A DNA stretch of 64,000 nucleotides, taken from UBA7672 sp963784415. GTDB lineage: Bacteria; Pseudomonadota; Alphaproteobacteria; Caulobacterales; Hyphomonadaceae. This document shows, one piece after another, positions 1 through 7,384 of the stretch. Made by a program: the position numbers and the translations under genes. Under the pieces are notes generated by a model. The model searched no databases. It was not told the origin of the DNA and saw only the letters and a list, made by a program, of their open reading frames with translations. Each line of letters opens with the position of its first letter. The stretch's first letter is position 1. The stretch spans positions 62,001 through 126,000 of the forward strand of contig CAWARK010000011.1 in assembly GCA_963784415.1 (NCBI GenBank). Direction: 5' to 3'.

Positions 1-687
1 CAGGGTGGGTTCCACCAGCGCCGCGATCTGCGCCGTCTTCTCTTTCCAGCCCGGATTCTCGGCATAAAGCGTGTGATTCAGGACACGGTGCTGAGCAACA
101 TCGAGCGGGCCGGACGGCGCTCCATAGGTTGCGAGATAGTCGCGGCTGGCAAAGACGCAGTAGTGCAGCGTCGCTACGGGGAAGGAAATCACCTCCGCCT
201 GTTTCGGCTGTTCGAAGCTGATAACGACGTCGGCATGGCCCTGCCCCTGCCGCGGCAGGTTGCGATCCGACAGCATGGTCAGGCGAAGACCCGGGTTCTC
301 GGCAAGGAAAGACGAAACATTCGGCGCAATACAGAAGCCGAGCACGCCGTCATTGGCCCAGATCTTCACCTCGCCCTGTGTCTTCGTCTCAAGTCCTTTG
401 AGTGTGTTCTCCAGAGACTGACTTGCGCGCATCATCGTTGTCACGTGATCGAACGCTTCTTGTCCTGCCTCTGTTAGCTGAATGCCTGAAGGTGACCGCT
501 CGAGCAGACGCGCGCCGAGGCGCGCTTCGAGTTGGCCGAGACGTTTCGAGATCGCGCTTTGCGTGACGCCAAGCGCCTCTGCTGCAGCGTTCATCGAGCC
601 CGCATTCGCCACCGCATAGAAGGTGCGAAGGTCGGACCAGTCGACCAGCTCGCGGCCGGTGCGCTCGGTGGAGTCCTTGGTGGTCAT
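1..687 (-). CDS. LysR-family transcriptional regulator (partial, C-terminus outside window)
   Basis: DNA-binding regulator. The 229 visible codons start at ATG 687 and run off the left edge without a stop. Residues about 17-75 form the LysR winged helix-turn-helix, with the typical AAEALGVTQSAISKRLGQLE pattern (A-A-LG-TQSA-S--I-LE). The linker helix and the first part of the periplasmic-binding-protein-like effector domain follow (residues about 95-229, with GEVKIWAND and a LAENPGL segment). It is divergent from the GNAT-like genes starting near 740-780, with fewer than 100 bp between, which is the usual position for a LysR regulator controlling its neighbour. The effector is unknown. The family call is firm; the regulatory target is inference. 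Confidence 0.9.
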   Translation of the reverse strand, partial: MTTKDSTERTGRELVDWSDLRTFYAVANAGSMNAAAEALGVTQSAISKRLGQLEARLGARLLERSPSGIQLTEAGQEAFDHVTTMMRASQSLENTLKGLETKTQGEVKIWANDGVLGFCIAPNVSSFLAENPGLRLTMLSDRNLPRQGQGHADVVISFEQPKQAEVISFPVATLHYCVFASRDYLATYGAPSGPLDVAQHRVLNHTLYAENPGWKEKTAQIAALVEPTL

Positions 688-739
688 ACCCGGTCTGCCT
701 GAATCGCAATGGCGCAACTCTCCAGTTTGTGTTGAATGG

Positions 740-755
740 TTAGCAAGAGATTAAC
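740..755 (+). promoter_or_regulatory. CtrA-like box TTAG-N7-TTAAC
   Basis: The sequence TTAG, seven bases, TTAAC differs by one base from the CtrA site known from Caulobacter (TTAA-N7-TTAA[C]). It lies in the divergent LysR/GNAT intergenic region. A second site with the same first ten bases (GGTTAGCAAG) lies at 8358-8375. Regulation by CtrA is inference. Confidence 0.3.
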
Positions 756-777
756 GGCGGTGTTGGGAATGACAGCG

Positions 778-1377
778 ATGACGGAGAACGCGCACGCCCT
801 GCTCGCATCGCTCGGCGCGGAAAGACTGCATCCGAAATACATGCCCGGCGCGTCCGAACAGATGATGGCGACGGTGCGGTTGACCCACGCCGTGAGCGAT
901 CAGGACTTCGAAGACGTCCACGCGCTGGCGACGAAAGAGCTCGGACCGGGGCTTGCTTCACTCGACGAGATCAAGCGCGTTGATGGCCTGACCGGCGCGT
1001 CGATCTGGGTCATCCGCCGCAATGGCGATGTCACCGGCTTCCTCGCTCCGCTCGCCTTGACGGCGGCAGGCGTCGCAGCCCTGGTCGACAACACGTTCGA
1101 CGCCGCCAACATTGACCAGAAGTGGGTGGCCCGCGTGGGCGAGCCGCTCGCCGGCTTCTACTGCTGGTGCTATGCGGGCAAGGATCAGGTCAGCCGCGGC
1201 GCGCTGGTGCTTGGCCTGCGCACGCTGATCGACCGGCACTTCCCCGACCTGCCCTTCTTCGGGCGCGATTCAACCGAAGCTGGTGCGCGCATCATGCGGC
1301 ATCTCGGTTTCTTTTCCTTCGCTTCCACGCCGCACCTCTTCTGGCGCTGCGCCTCGGTCATGGAGATGGCGGCATGA
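778..1377 (+). CDS. GNAT-like protein of unknown function
   Basis: Unrecognised protein of about 199 residues that reads like a divergent acyl-CoA N-acyltransferase fold: a beta strand (IWVIRRNGDVTGFLAPL) followed by an alpha/beta C-terminus (GARIMRHLGFF). The canonical acetyl-CoA loop R/Q-x-x-G-x-G/A is not obvious. The start is uncertain. ATG 778 has GGGAA upstream; ATG 736 and 769 are in frame, but 736 would place a CtrA-like box inside the gene. The stop overlaps the next gene by ATGA, so the two are probably translationally coupled, and both may be controlled by the divergent LysR protein. Confidence 0.6.
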   Translation: MTENAHALLASLGAERLHPKYMPGASEQMMATVRLTHAVSDQDFEDVHALATKELGPGLASLDEIKRVDGLTGASIWVIRRNGDVTGFLAPLALTAAGVAALVDNTFDAANIDQKWVARVGEPLAGFYCWCYAGKDQVSRGALVLGLRTLIDRHFPDLPFFGRDSTEAGARIMRHLGFFSFASTPHLFWRCASVMEMAA

Positions 1378-1955
1378 TGGCGGCTCAGATCAACCACACC
1401 GGACACGAACTTCGCGTCGAGATGGTGCGCGATCTCAACGACTACATGAAAGTCGTCGCGGTCCGCTCGTCCGTGTTCCTCGCGGAGCAGGACTGCCCGT
1501 ATGACGAGGAGTTCGATAACAACGACCTCTCCGCCTCGCACCTGATTGCCTATCTGCGCAACGAGCCGGTGGCGACGCTTCGCATCCGCTGGTTCGCCTC
1601 GTTCGCCAAGATCGAGCGCGTCTGCGTGATGAAGCACGTGCGCGGCGGCGCGCTGGTCAAGCTGATGATCGAGACGGCTGTCGAGATGATCGGGCGCAAG
1701 GGCTATCGCCACGTGCTCGGCTATATCCAGAAACGGCTGGTGCCGTTCTGGAAGCAGCTCGGCTTCCATCCGCGCGATGGCCGCGATGGCTTCCGCTTCT
1801 CGGACTACGAGTATGTGGAATGCTTCCGCGAACTCGCCGCCCGCAACGACGCGATCAGCATCGATAGCGATCCCTACGTCGTCATGCGTCCGGAAGGACA
1901 GTGGGACGAGGCCAACGTGCTCGACCGATCAGCGGATCGGCCCGCCGTCGCCTGA
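1374..1955 (+). CDS. GNAT-family N-acetyltransferase
   Basis: Predicted N-acyltransferase of 193 residues. The N-terminal half has RSSVFLAEQDCPYDEEFDNND, a pattern seen in ElaA/YjcF-type GNAT proteins. Strand beta4 (VATLRIRWF), the cofactor segment (KIERVCVMKHVRGGALVKLM) and the C-terminal WKQLGFHPRDG follow. The start at ATG 1374 (or 1377) overlaps the previous stop; longer upstream reading in this frame only covers the previous gene. The substrate cannot be told. It probably works with the upstream GNAT-like protein and the downstream isochorismatase-like protein. Confidence 0.8.
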   Translation: MMAAQINHTGHELRVEMVRDLNDYMKVVAVRSSVFLAEQDCPYDEEFDNNDLSASHLIAYLRNEPVATLRIRWFASFAKIERVCVMKHVRGGALVKLMIETAVEMIGRKGYRHVLGYIQKRLVPFWKQLGFHPRDGRDGFRFSDYEYVECFRELAARNDAISIDSDPYVVMRPEGQWDEANVLDRSADRPAVA

Positions 1956-2006
1956 CGTCCACAGTCTTCGAGCTATCCCATATCTCCAGACCTGAAATGC
2001 GCCGCC

Positions 2007-2576
2007 ATGGACGCAATGCCCTGCCGCTTGCTCTGCATCGACCTGCAGATCGACGCCGTCCCGGATCGCGAACCGGTTCCCGATGCGCTGACCGGCGCGC
2101 GCGCGTTGCTGACGCTTGGGCGCCGGCTGGGGTGGACGGTGGCGCACACGCGCCGTCGGACCAACCAGCCGGTGATCCGCGCGCGCGGCGGCGTCTCGGC
2201 AACCGGGCTCAATCCGTTGATGTCTGAGCAGGTGTTCTTCCATGAGCAGCGTTCAATCGCGGACTCGCCCGGTCTTTCCGCCCTGCTGCACGCGTGGCGC
2301 GACGAGACTGTGCTGGTTGCGGCCTTCGATCCTGTCGCCCTGCTCTCCTGCCTGCTGGCCTGCTACGAACCGGGGCCTCGCCTCGTGCTCGTCGAGGACG
2401 TGACCTCGCTGCAGGCGCTGGGCGAGGCCGCCCCTGTCAGCGCATTTCATGGCGCGGCCTGGAAGCTCGCGTTTGGCGCGACCACGCTGGACGATCTGCT
2501 GGCCCGCGCGAAACGTCAGGGCATCCATCTCTTCCCTACGTCTGCTGGCGAACCCTCACGCGACATGACACTTTAG
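2007..2576 (+). CDS. isochorismatase-like cysteine hydrolase family protein
   Basis: Protein of 189 residues with an isochorismatase-like alpha/beta layout. The N-terminal LLCIDLQIDAV strand carries the expected catalytic Asp, and the candidate nucleophile Cys lies in PVALLSCLLACYEPG, where the family has T-x-x-C-V. The usual catalytic Lys before the central helix is not evident (FFHEQRSIADSPGL), so activity is uncertain. It lies 51 bp after the GNAT gene on the same strand. Family membership is a pattern match; function is unknown. Confidence 0.55.
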   Translation: MDAMPCRLLCIDLQIDAVPDREPVPDALTGARALLTLGRRLGWTVAHTRRRTNQPVIRARGGVSATGLNPLMSEQVFFHEQRSIADSPGLSALLHAWRDETVLVAAFDPVALLSCLLACYEPGPRLVLVEDVTSLQALGEAAPVSAFHGAAWKLAFGATTLDDLLARAKRQGIHLFPTSAGEPSRDMTL

Positions 2577-2607
2577 GCGCAAAGAAGACCTGTCCGGGGA
2601 GGACATC

Positions 2608-3456
2608 TTGCGCCTGTCAGTGTTTGCCGCCGCCCTGCTGCTCGCAGGGTGCATGACCACGCCGGCCTTCTCGCCGCGCCTTAGCGAACCGCGTCTCGCG
2701 CCTGTCGACGAGACAAATCTCACCGAAGCCCAGCGCGACATGCTGGGCAGCCGCGCACCACTCAACATCTATCGTACGCTCGCCAATCACGTTGAGCTCT
2801 ACAATCGCTGGTCGCCACTCGGACAGGTGCTGCTCAACAACACGTCCATCGCCCCGCGCCACCGCGAGCTGGCCATGCTGCGGATGGGGTGGCTGTGCCA
2901 GTCGCCCTATGAATGGGCGCAGCATGCGCGGATCGCGAAAGCCTCTGCTGGATTGACCGACGCCGAAGTGCTCGCCATCGCCGCAGCGCCCGATGATGCT
3001 GCGGTGTGGTCGCCGATCGATCGCGCAGTCCTGAAGATGGCCGATGAGCTGCGCTATGACGCCATGATCTCGGATGCGACGTGGGCCGAGCTGCACACCA
3101 CCTACAACGACAATCAGGTGATGGAGCTGCTGTTCACGTCGGCGCAATACCAGCTCGTCTCAATGGCGCTGAATACACTCGGCGTTCAGATCGAACCGAC
3201 CGCTGTCGACTTCATGCCGACCGAGTCCGGATATGCCGGCGCCTGCTGCCCGTCCGACGGTCGCGCGCCTGACGACGCCGCGCATGGCGCCGCTCAAGCC
3301 GGATGCGATGACGCCGGAACAGCATGCGCTGGTGGCATCGCGGATCGAGCCGGACGGGTCGATCATGAATCTCTACGGCACGCTCGTGACGAACCCGCGC
3401 CTCTATGGGCCGCGCCTGCGCTTTGGCTCCTACATCCAGCGCGACGGACTGCTTGA
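2608..3456 (+). CDS. carboxymuconolactone decarboxylase-family lipoprotein (frame runs on past its domain)
   Basis: Lipoprotein of the CMD/AhpD-like family. The TTG start at 2608 has a strong GGGGAGG ribosome site. The signal peptide ends at the lipobox LLAGC. The CMD domain (about residues 35-200) has the YEWAQHARIA segment typical of the family, then the second half ending in NTLGVQIEP. After about residue 205 the frame reads into low-complexity sequence that is the out-of-frame copy of the next gene, to a stop at 3456. This protein should therefore end near 3225 or be fused in frame to the following CMD domain. A one-base indel around 3215-3240 is likely. Confidence 0.75.
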   Translation: MRLSVFAAALLLAGCMTTPAFSPRLSEPRLAPVDETNLTEAQRDMLGSRAPLNIYRTLANHVELYNRWSPLGQVLLNNTSIAPRHRELAMLRMGWLCQSPYEWAQHARIAKASAGLTDAEVLAIAAAPDDAAVWSPIDRAVLKMADELRYDAMISDATWAELHTTYNDNQVMELLFTSAQYQLVSMALNTLGVQIEPTAVDFMPTESGYAGACCPSDGRAPDDAAHGAAQAGCDDAGTACAGGIADRAGRVDHESLRHARDEPAPLWAAPALWLLHPARRTA

Positions 3457-3820
3457 TCCGCAGACGCGGGAACTGGTGATCCTGCGGACGGCGTGGAATA
3501 TCCGCACGCCTTACGAGTGGGCGCATCATGCGGGGCCTGCTGCGACCGCAGGTCTCACCGAGGCGCAGATCGCCGCGATTGCTACCGGTCCGTCCGCGAG
3601 CCTCTGGACCCCGAAACAGCGGGCGGTGCTGCAGGCGGCCGATGAACTTCGCCGGGAAGCGTTCATTACGGATGCAACATGGTCCCGGCTTGCCGAATAC
3701 TTCAGCATGAAGGAGCGGATCGAAATCGTCTTCACGGCCGGTGGCTACATGATGACGGGACTTGCGATCAATTCATTCGGGATACAGACAGAGCCGGGCT
3801 ACCCAGCCATGCCCAAGTGA
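3233..3820 (+). CDS. second carboxymuconolactone decarboxylase-family domain
   Basis: Tandem copy of the upstream domain, 195 residues. It shares the order of motifs: RMAPL near the start, TRELVILRTAW, YEWAHHAG, GLTEAQIAAIA, RAVLQAADEL, and NSFGIQTEPG at the end. The ATG at 3233 follows only a weak ribosome site and no signal peptide is visible. Residues 2-15 are a Pro/Ala/Arg-rich stretch that looks like an interdomain linker. Either a separate gene or the second half of a two-domain lipoprotein broken by a frameshift. The CMD family includes peroxidase-like and decarboxylase enzymes; the catalytic Cys pair of AhpD is not present, so the activity is unknown. Confidence 0.75.
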   Translation: MPAPAARPTVARLTTPRMAPLKPDAMTPEQHALVASRIEPDGSIMNLYGTLVTNPRLYGPRLRFGSYIQRDGLLDPQTRELVILRTAWNIRTPYEWAHHAGPAATAGLTEAQIAAIATGPSASLWTPKQRAVLQAADELRREAFITDATWSRLAEYFSMKERIEIVFTAGGYMMTGLAINSFGIQTEPGYPAMPK

Positions 3821-3866
3821 AGTATGGGCCGCAAATAAACAGAAACGACCTGCTCCAGGGGACCAC

Positions 3867-4352
3867 GTGAAAATCCGCATCGCACTTCTGACTGCTTCCG
3901 TCTTCGCGCTCGCCGCGGCCTGCACGCCCGCCGCCGAAGCGCCTGCGCCCGCGACGCCCGAAGCGGCCCCCATTGCAGAAGCTGCCCCGCCGAGCGGTCC
4001 GGCAGCTGAAAACACTCCGGATTCGCTCGCGACAGCGCCGGCTGCAACCCCGGCGCCGGCAACGCCTGCTCCGGCTGCCACGCCTGCAGCTGCGGCTGGT
4101 CCGACGGCGGCCGAACTGACTGCCGGCCGCGGAACTTACGCGGCGACCTGTGCGATGTGCCATGGCCCGGCTGGTCAGGGCACGCAGATGGGCGTGGCGC
4201 TGACCAACGGGCTTGAGGTTGCGGTGATCAAGGAGAAGGTCACCAAGGGCATGGTGAACCCGGGCGACAAGATGCCGCCGATGGGGGCAGCCCTTTCGGC
4301 TGACCAGCTCGATGCGCTCGCCAAGTTCGTGGCCGCGGGTCTCCCGGCCTAG
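3867..4352 (+). CDS. c-type cytochrome lipoprotein
   Basis: Membrane-anchored mono-heme cytochrome c of 161 residues. The GTG start at 3867 is chosen because AGGGG lies just upstream and a lipoprotein signal follows at once (lipobox AAAC). An Ala/Pro-rich linker (about residues 22-80) leads to the cytochrome domain with heme motif CAMCH and a probable axial Met in KMPPMG. It acts as a periplasmic electron carrier; the partner is not evident. The stop overlaps the stop of the convergent TetR gene by three bases. Confidence 0.9.
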   Translation: MKIRIALLTASVFALAAACTPAAEAPAPATPEAAPIAEAAPPSGPAAENTPDSLATAPAATPAPATPAPAATPAAAAGPTAAELTAGRGTYAATCAMCHGPAGQGTQMGVALTNGLEVAVIKEKVTKGMVNPGDKMPPMGAALSADQLDALAKFVAAGLPA

Positions 4353-4909
4353 GCTGCGGCAATCGCCTTCCGTTTTTCGACTAGCAGCTCGCCTGAAGCT
4401 TTCGCGTCGCCGACGGCGCGCGAGAGATTGAGCACGCCAGCCATCTCGCCAAGCAGGGCGAGCGCTGCCTTGCGGCCGCCAGCGAGCATCAGCTTGCCGA
4501 GGCGGTCGGCCAGGCGGTTGAGGCCGGCATCGAATGCGGCTTTCACCTGCGGGGCTGCGCGCTGGACCTCGGCGGAGAGGACAGGCACGGGGCAACCGCC
4601 TGTCATGTCGTCGCGGTGGCGGGGCGAGAGATAGAAATCGAGATAGCGATCGAGCGCGCCTGCGCCGTGCTTGTCCTCGAAGCGATCGATCAGCGTGACG
4701 CCGGCATCGAACAGATGAGCTATGGCTGCAGCGAGAAGCGCATCGCGCGATTTGAAGTGCGCATAGAAGCCGCCATGCGTGAGACCCGCCTCGGCCATGA
4801 CGCTGGCGACGCCGACGCCTTCGAGCCCGGACGTGCGAATGCGCACCGCCGTTTTCGCGACGATCAGCGACCGGGTCTTTTCCTTGTGGTCGGGCGAGTA
4901 GCGAACCAT
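4349..4909 (-). CDS. TetR/AcrR-family transcriptional regulator
   Basis: One-component repressor of 186 residues. The N-terminal helix-turn-helix (about residues 12-58) has the family pattern ending in GLTHGGFYAHFKSRDALL. The C-terminal helical ligand domain has DDMTGGCPVPVLSAEV, a hallmark of the TetR subgroup that often controls electrophile or quinone stress genes. ATG 4909 is preferred over longer upstream reading. No clear palindrome was found in its upstream region, so the target is unknown; thymidine kinase is divergent from it. Confidence 0.88.
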   Translation of the reverse strand: MVRYSPDHKEKTRSLIVAKTAVRIRTSGLEGVGVASVMAEAGLTHGGFYAHFKSRDALLAAAIAHLFDAGVTLIDRFEDKHGAGALDRYLDFYLSPRHRDDMTGGCPVPVLSAEVQRAAPQVKAAFDAGLNRLADRLGKLMLAGGRKAALALLGEMAGVLNLSRAVGDAKASGELLVEKRKAIAAA

Positions 4910-5082
4910 CGGCGGGCAGGATCTCCTGAAGCGCGGCTTTCGAATGATAGCCATCATATAGCGATCGGCATAGACCGGACCAAGACGGGACCGGCTTTCC
5001 CCAGAAACTGGCGGTCTGCGGCCCATCCCGTGTCTTGGCGCTGCTCGTTGCCCGCTGCACAACAGGGCGTCCGGGAGCGCCC

Positions 5083-5781
5083 ATGTCGAAGCTGTATTTT
5101 TCCTACGCCGCGATGAACGCCGGCAAGTCGACCGTCCTGCTGCAGGCCGCCTACAACTATCAGGAGCGCGGCATGCGTTCGCTGCTGTTCACCTCCTCGC
5201 TTTATGCCGAGGCGGACGAAGGCAGGATCACCTCGCGCATCGGGATCAATTCGTCGGCGCTGCTCTATGGGCTGGAAGACGATCTCCATGCGTGGATCAA
5301 CCGCGAGCACCGCAAGAAGCGCGTCGACTGCGTGTTCGTCGACGAGGCGCAGTTCCTGACGCGGGAGCAGGTCTGGCAACTGGCGCGGGTGGCTGACCGG
5401 CTGAATCTTCCTGTGCTGTGCTATGGCCTGCGCACCGATTTTCGCGGCGAACTTTTCACGGGCTCCTCCGAGCTGCTCGCCATCGCGGACTCGCTGCGGG
5501 AGATCCGCACGATCTGCCATTGCGGGCGCAAGGCGACGATGGTGGTGCGGCAGACGTCGGATGGCCGCGCCTTGATGACGGGCGACCAGGTCGGGATCGA
5601 GAAGTCGATGTATGTCTCGCTCTGCCGGATGCATTGGGAGGAACAGACCGGCCGTTGGCCGGTGGCGAAAGCGGCGTCTGGGAAGCCCGCGCCGACGCGG
5701 CCGGTCGTGCGGAAGAAGGCGGCGGCCAAGAAGGTCAAGGGCGCCGTATCCACGCGCATGCGGGCGCGTTCTCGCAGGTGA
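5083..5781 (+). CDS. tdk: thymidine kinase
   Basis: Thymidine kinase (type II) of 232 residues: ATP-dependent phosphorylation of thymidine in nucleotide salvage. The P-loop is AAMNAGKST near residue 12; FVDEAQF is the Walker-B/catalytic Glu segment; the zinc lasso has CHC around residue 146 and C-x-x-H further on (SLCRMHWEE). The ATG at 5083 follows GGGAG. A Lys/Ala-rich basic tail of about 35 residues (KKAAAKK) extends beyond the usual end of the enzyme; its role is unknown. Confidence 0.95.
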   Translation: MSKLYFSYAAMNAGKSTVLLQAAYNYQERGMRSLLFTSSLYAEADEGRITSRIGINSSALLYGLEDDLHAWINREHRKKRVDCVFVDEAQFLTREQVWQLARVADRLNLPVLCYGLRTDFRGELFTGSSELLAIADSLREIRTICHCGRKATMVVRQTSDGRALMTGDQVGIEKSMYVSLCRMHWEEQTGRWPVAKAASGKPAPTRPVVRKKAAAKKVKGAVSTRMRARSRR

Positions 5782-5846
5782 GGCCTGCGAGGTAAGGTGG
5801 GTTTCAGTTTCCACGAGTCGAAAGGGAGGTCCGCGTGCACGCGCGC

Positions 5847-6003
5847 AGCCCCCTCCGTCACGCGACGAAGACGTCGCGCGCGTCAACGCTGCGCGTTGAC
5901 CCCACCGCCTGACGGCGAGGGAGGACTCGGCGAGCGTGAATGGCGGAAGTTCTCCACCGGCGAAGCCGGGGGAGGTGGCTCGCGCAGCGAGACGGAGGGG
6001 GCT
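5847..6003. repeat. palindromic intergenic element, copy 1 (inverted 13-bp ends)
   Basis: The 13-base sequence AGCCCCCTCCGTC (5847-5859) is repeated in inverted orientation as GACGGAGGGGGCT (5991-6003), flanking a GC-rich segment with several small hairpins. The right part (GGGGGAGGTGG...GCGAGACGGAGGGGGCTG) recurs at 54147-54193 near the Trm112 gene. It overlaps the broken end of the adjacent minus-strand gene. It looks like a REP/MITE-type element; no transposase is present. Confidence 0.6.
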
Positions 6004-6454
6004 GGCCCCGAAGGGGACGGACAGGTTGATGCCCTCACGCTTCGCGATGCGGCGGACGTGTTCGAGGATTGCGCTTTCCGGATCGGCGTTGAAGCGCGCG
6101 ATGGCGAGGAAGCGGCGGTTCATGTCGAACGGCGTGTGCGGGCATGGGCCGCCATAGTCGGCGGGCGGGTCGGTTGAAGGGGATGAAGGCGCTCTCGGCA
6201 TCGAGGGTCTCGCCGGCGAGGAGGCGCCTGCCGCAGTCGGCGAGGATTTGATCGCGCATCCATTCGAGCTGGCGGAGGTTCTGCCAGTGATCGCGCCAGT
6301 TGGCTTTGAAGCGCGTGGTGTGGCGGATGCTCTTGAGTTTTGTGATCTGCTCGAAGATGCGGACGAGCCAGGCGATGAACATGGCGAGGGGCGCGGACCA
6401 GTCGTGCTGGTTCGCGGCATCGTCGTGCTCAAGAGGCGCTCGGGTGAGGCTCAT
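6001..6454 (-). pseudogene. conserved hypothetical gene, frameshifted and ending in a repeat
   Basis: The first frame, from ATG 6454, encodes a coherent protein (MSLTRAPLEH..., LEWMRDQILADCGRRLLAGE, SAFIPFNRP) down to about 6170. The coherent sequence then continues in another frame (DYGGPCPHTPFDMNRRFLAIARFN, ILEHVRRIAKREGINLSVPF). The change falls in a run of CCGCCC repeats and fits one extra base. At about 6010 the second frame enters the palindromic element and has no sensible stop. Function unknown. Either a decayed gene or an intact one with a sequencing indel. Confidence 0.6.
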
Positions 6455-6616
6455 GGGCGCGATTATAAGTGCGCTGGAAGCCCGGCCGATTTGCGAAACG
6501 CCAATCCAGCATATTTTGCGGGCAAGTCATTGAGATTGCTCGGGGTGCGTGAACGTCAGGTGTTGGATCTGCGCGAACGCTGTCCAACAAAAAGGGGTGT
6601 AACTCTCAGCCCGCAT

Positions 6617-6712
6617 CCCCCGCGAAGGCGGGGGTCTGGTCAGTGCGCGTCAGCGCACTCCGGCTGCGGGTTCGCACTGCGTGCGAAGACTGGATCCCGG
6701 CCTTCGCCGGGA
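6617..6712. repeat. array of four consecutive perfect hairpins
   Basis: Four back-to-back perfect inverted repeats with 3-4 base loops: 6617-6634 (CCCCCGC/GCGGGGG), 6642-6659 (AGTGCGC/GCGCACT), 6671-6687 (TTCGCAC/GTGCGAA) and 6695-6712 (TCCCGGC/GCCGGGA). They fill part of the 294-bp gap between the broken hypothetical gene and the DUF4332 gene (6455-6748); nothing else is evident in that gap. It resembles repetitive extragenic palindromes in alphaproteobacteria and may act as a terminator or mRNA end for the minus-strand gene. Confidence 0.65.
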
Positions 6713-6748
6713 ACGCGTGCCGAGGGGCACGCTTCCAGCTGGTCGGTG

Positions 6749-7384
6749 TCAGGCCGCGGTGCGGTTCTCGCAGGCGATGATGGCGGATTCGATCCAGGTT
6801 TTGACACGCTCGCGGGCGGGCGGTTTGCCATCGCGCAGGAGGCGTTCGCCTTCTTTCGAGGTGGCGTAGAGGTCGATGGCGTCCATCAGCGAGTCGAGAT
6901 CGATGCCGGCGAGATCGTCGACGCTGTAGATGCCGGCGCCGACGAGGATCTGCGCGTTCGTGCCGTTGATGTCGGCGATGGAGCACGCCAGCAGGGCCTG
7001 CGCCTGCCAGTCCTTGATGATGCCGGCGTTGATGTGGCTGACCTTGATGCGGTGGGCGGCGTCTTCAGGGGCAAGCGACAGGAGGTCGCCCACCGTGTTG
7101 ACGCCGATGACGCTGAGGCGGCTGGCGGTCTTGGGGCCGATCGAAGGCGCATCGACGATGGCGGCTTCGCGGCTGAGGCGCACGCGCGGTTGCATTGGCG
7201 CGGGTTCGGCTTTGGGTTCCGGAGCAGGCTTCGCTTTTGCCTTGGGCTCGGGCGCGGCCGCGACCTTCTCGGTGAGTTCGACCACGTCTTCCGCGACAGC
7301 TTTCGCAGCCTTGATCTTCGTCGTCACGCGCGGCTTGGCGCCCTTGCCCTGACTTCGTGCCGGTTTCCTGCGGCCACTGCGCAA
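6749..7384 (-). CDS. DUF4332 (helix-hairpin-helix-like) C-terminal part of a frameshifted protein
   Basis: Encodes a Lys/Pro/Ala-rich linker (about residues 15-65) and a DUF4332 domain with SIGPKTASRLSVIGVNTVGD, a helix-hairpin-helix-like motif, and a second repeat ILVGAGIYSVDDLA. The only start codon available is a TTG at 7384 lying inside the upstream gene. In the related proteins I recall, this domain is the C-terminal part of the protein encoded just upstream, so this is most likely not an independent gene. Adding one A in the GGAAACC run near 7364 joins the frames smoothly (AVAAGKPARSQGKG). Confidence 0.75.
   Translation of the reverse strand: MRSGRRKPARSQGKGAKPRVTTKIKAAKAVAEDVVELTEKVAAAPEPKAKAKPAPEPKAEPAPMQPRVRLSREAAIVDAPSIGPKTASRLSVIGVNTVGDLLSLAPEDAAHRIKVSHINAGIIKDWQAQALLACSIADINGTNAQILVGAGIYSVDDLAGIDLDSLMDAIDLYATSKEGERLLRDGKPPARERVKTWIESAIIACENRTAA

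Noticed and set aside
3768..5084. 438-codon minus-strand open frame
   Set aside because: Antisense to the cytochrome gene and out of frame with the TetR gene; Arg-rich shadow.
4954..6432. 492-codon minus-strand open frame
   Set aside because: Only the part from about 6170 to 6010 resembles real protein (second half of the broken hypothetical gene). The rest is antisense to tdk or passes through the repeat.
7358..7372. Programmed -1 frameshift signal in the phospholipase/DUF4332 gene
   Set aside because: The sequence GGAAACC does not fit an X-XXY-YYZ slippery site, and no strong downstream structure was evident. A missing A is simpler.
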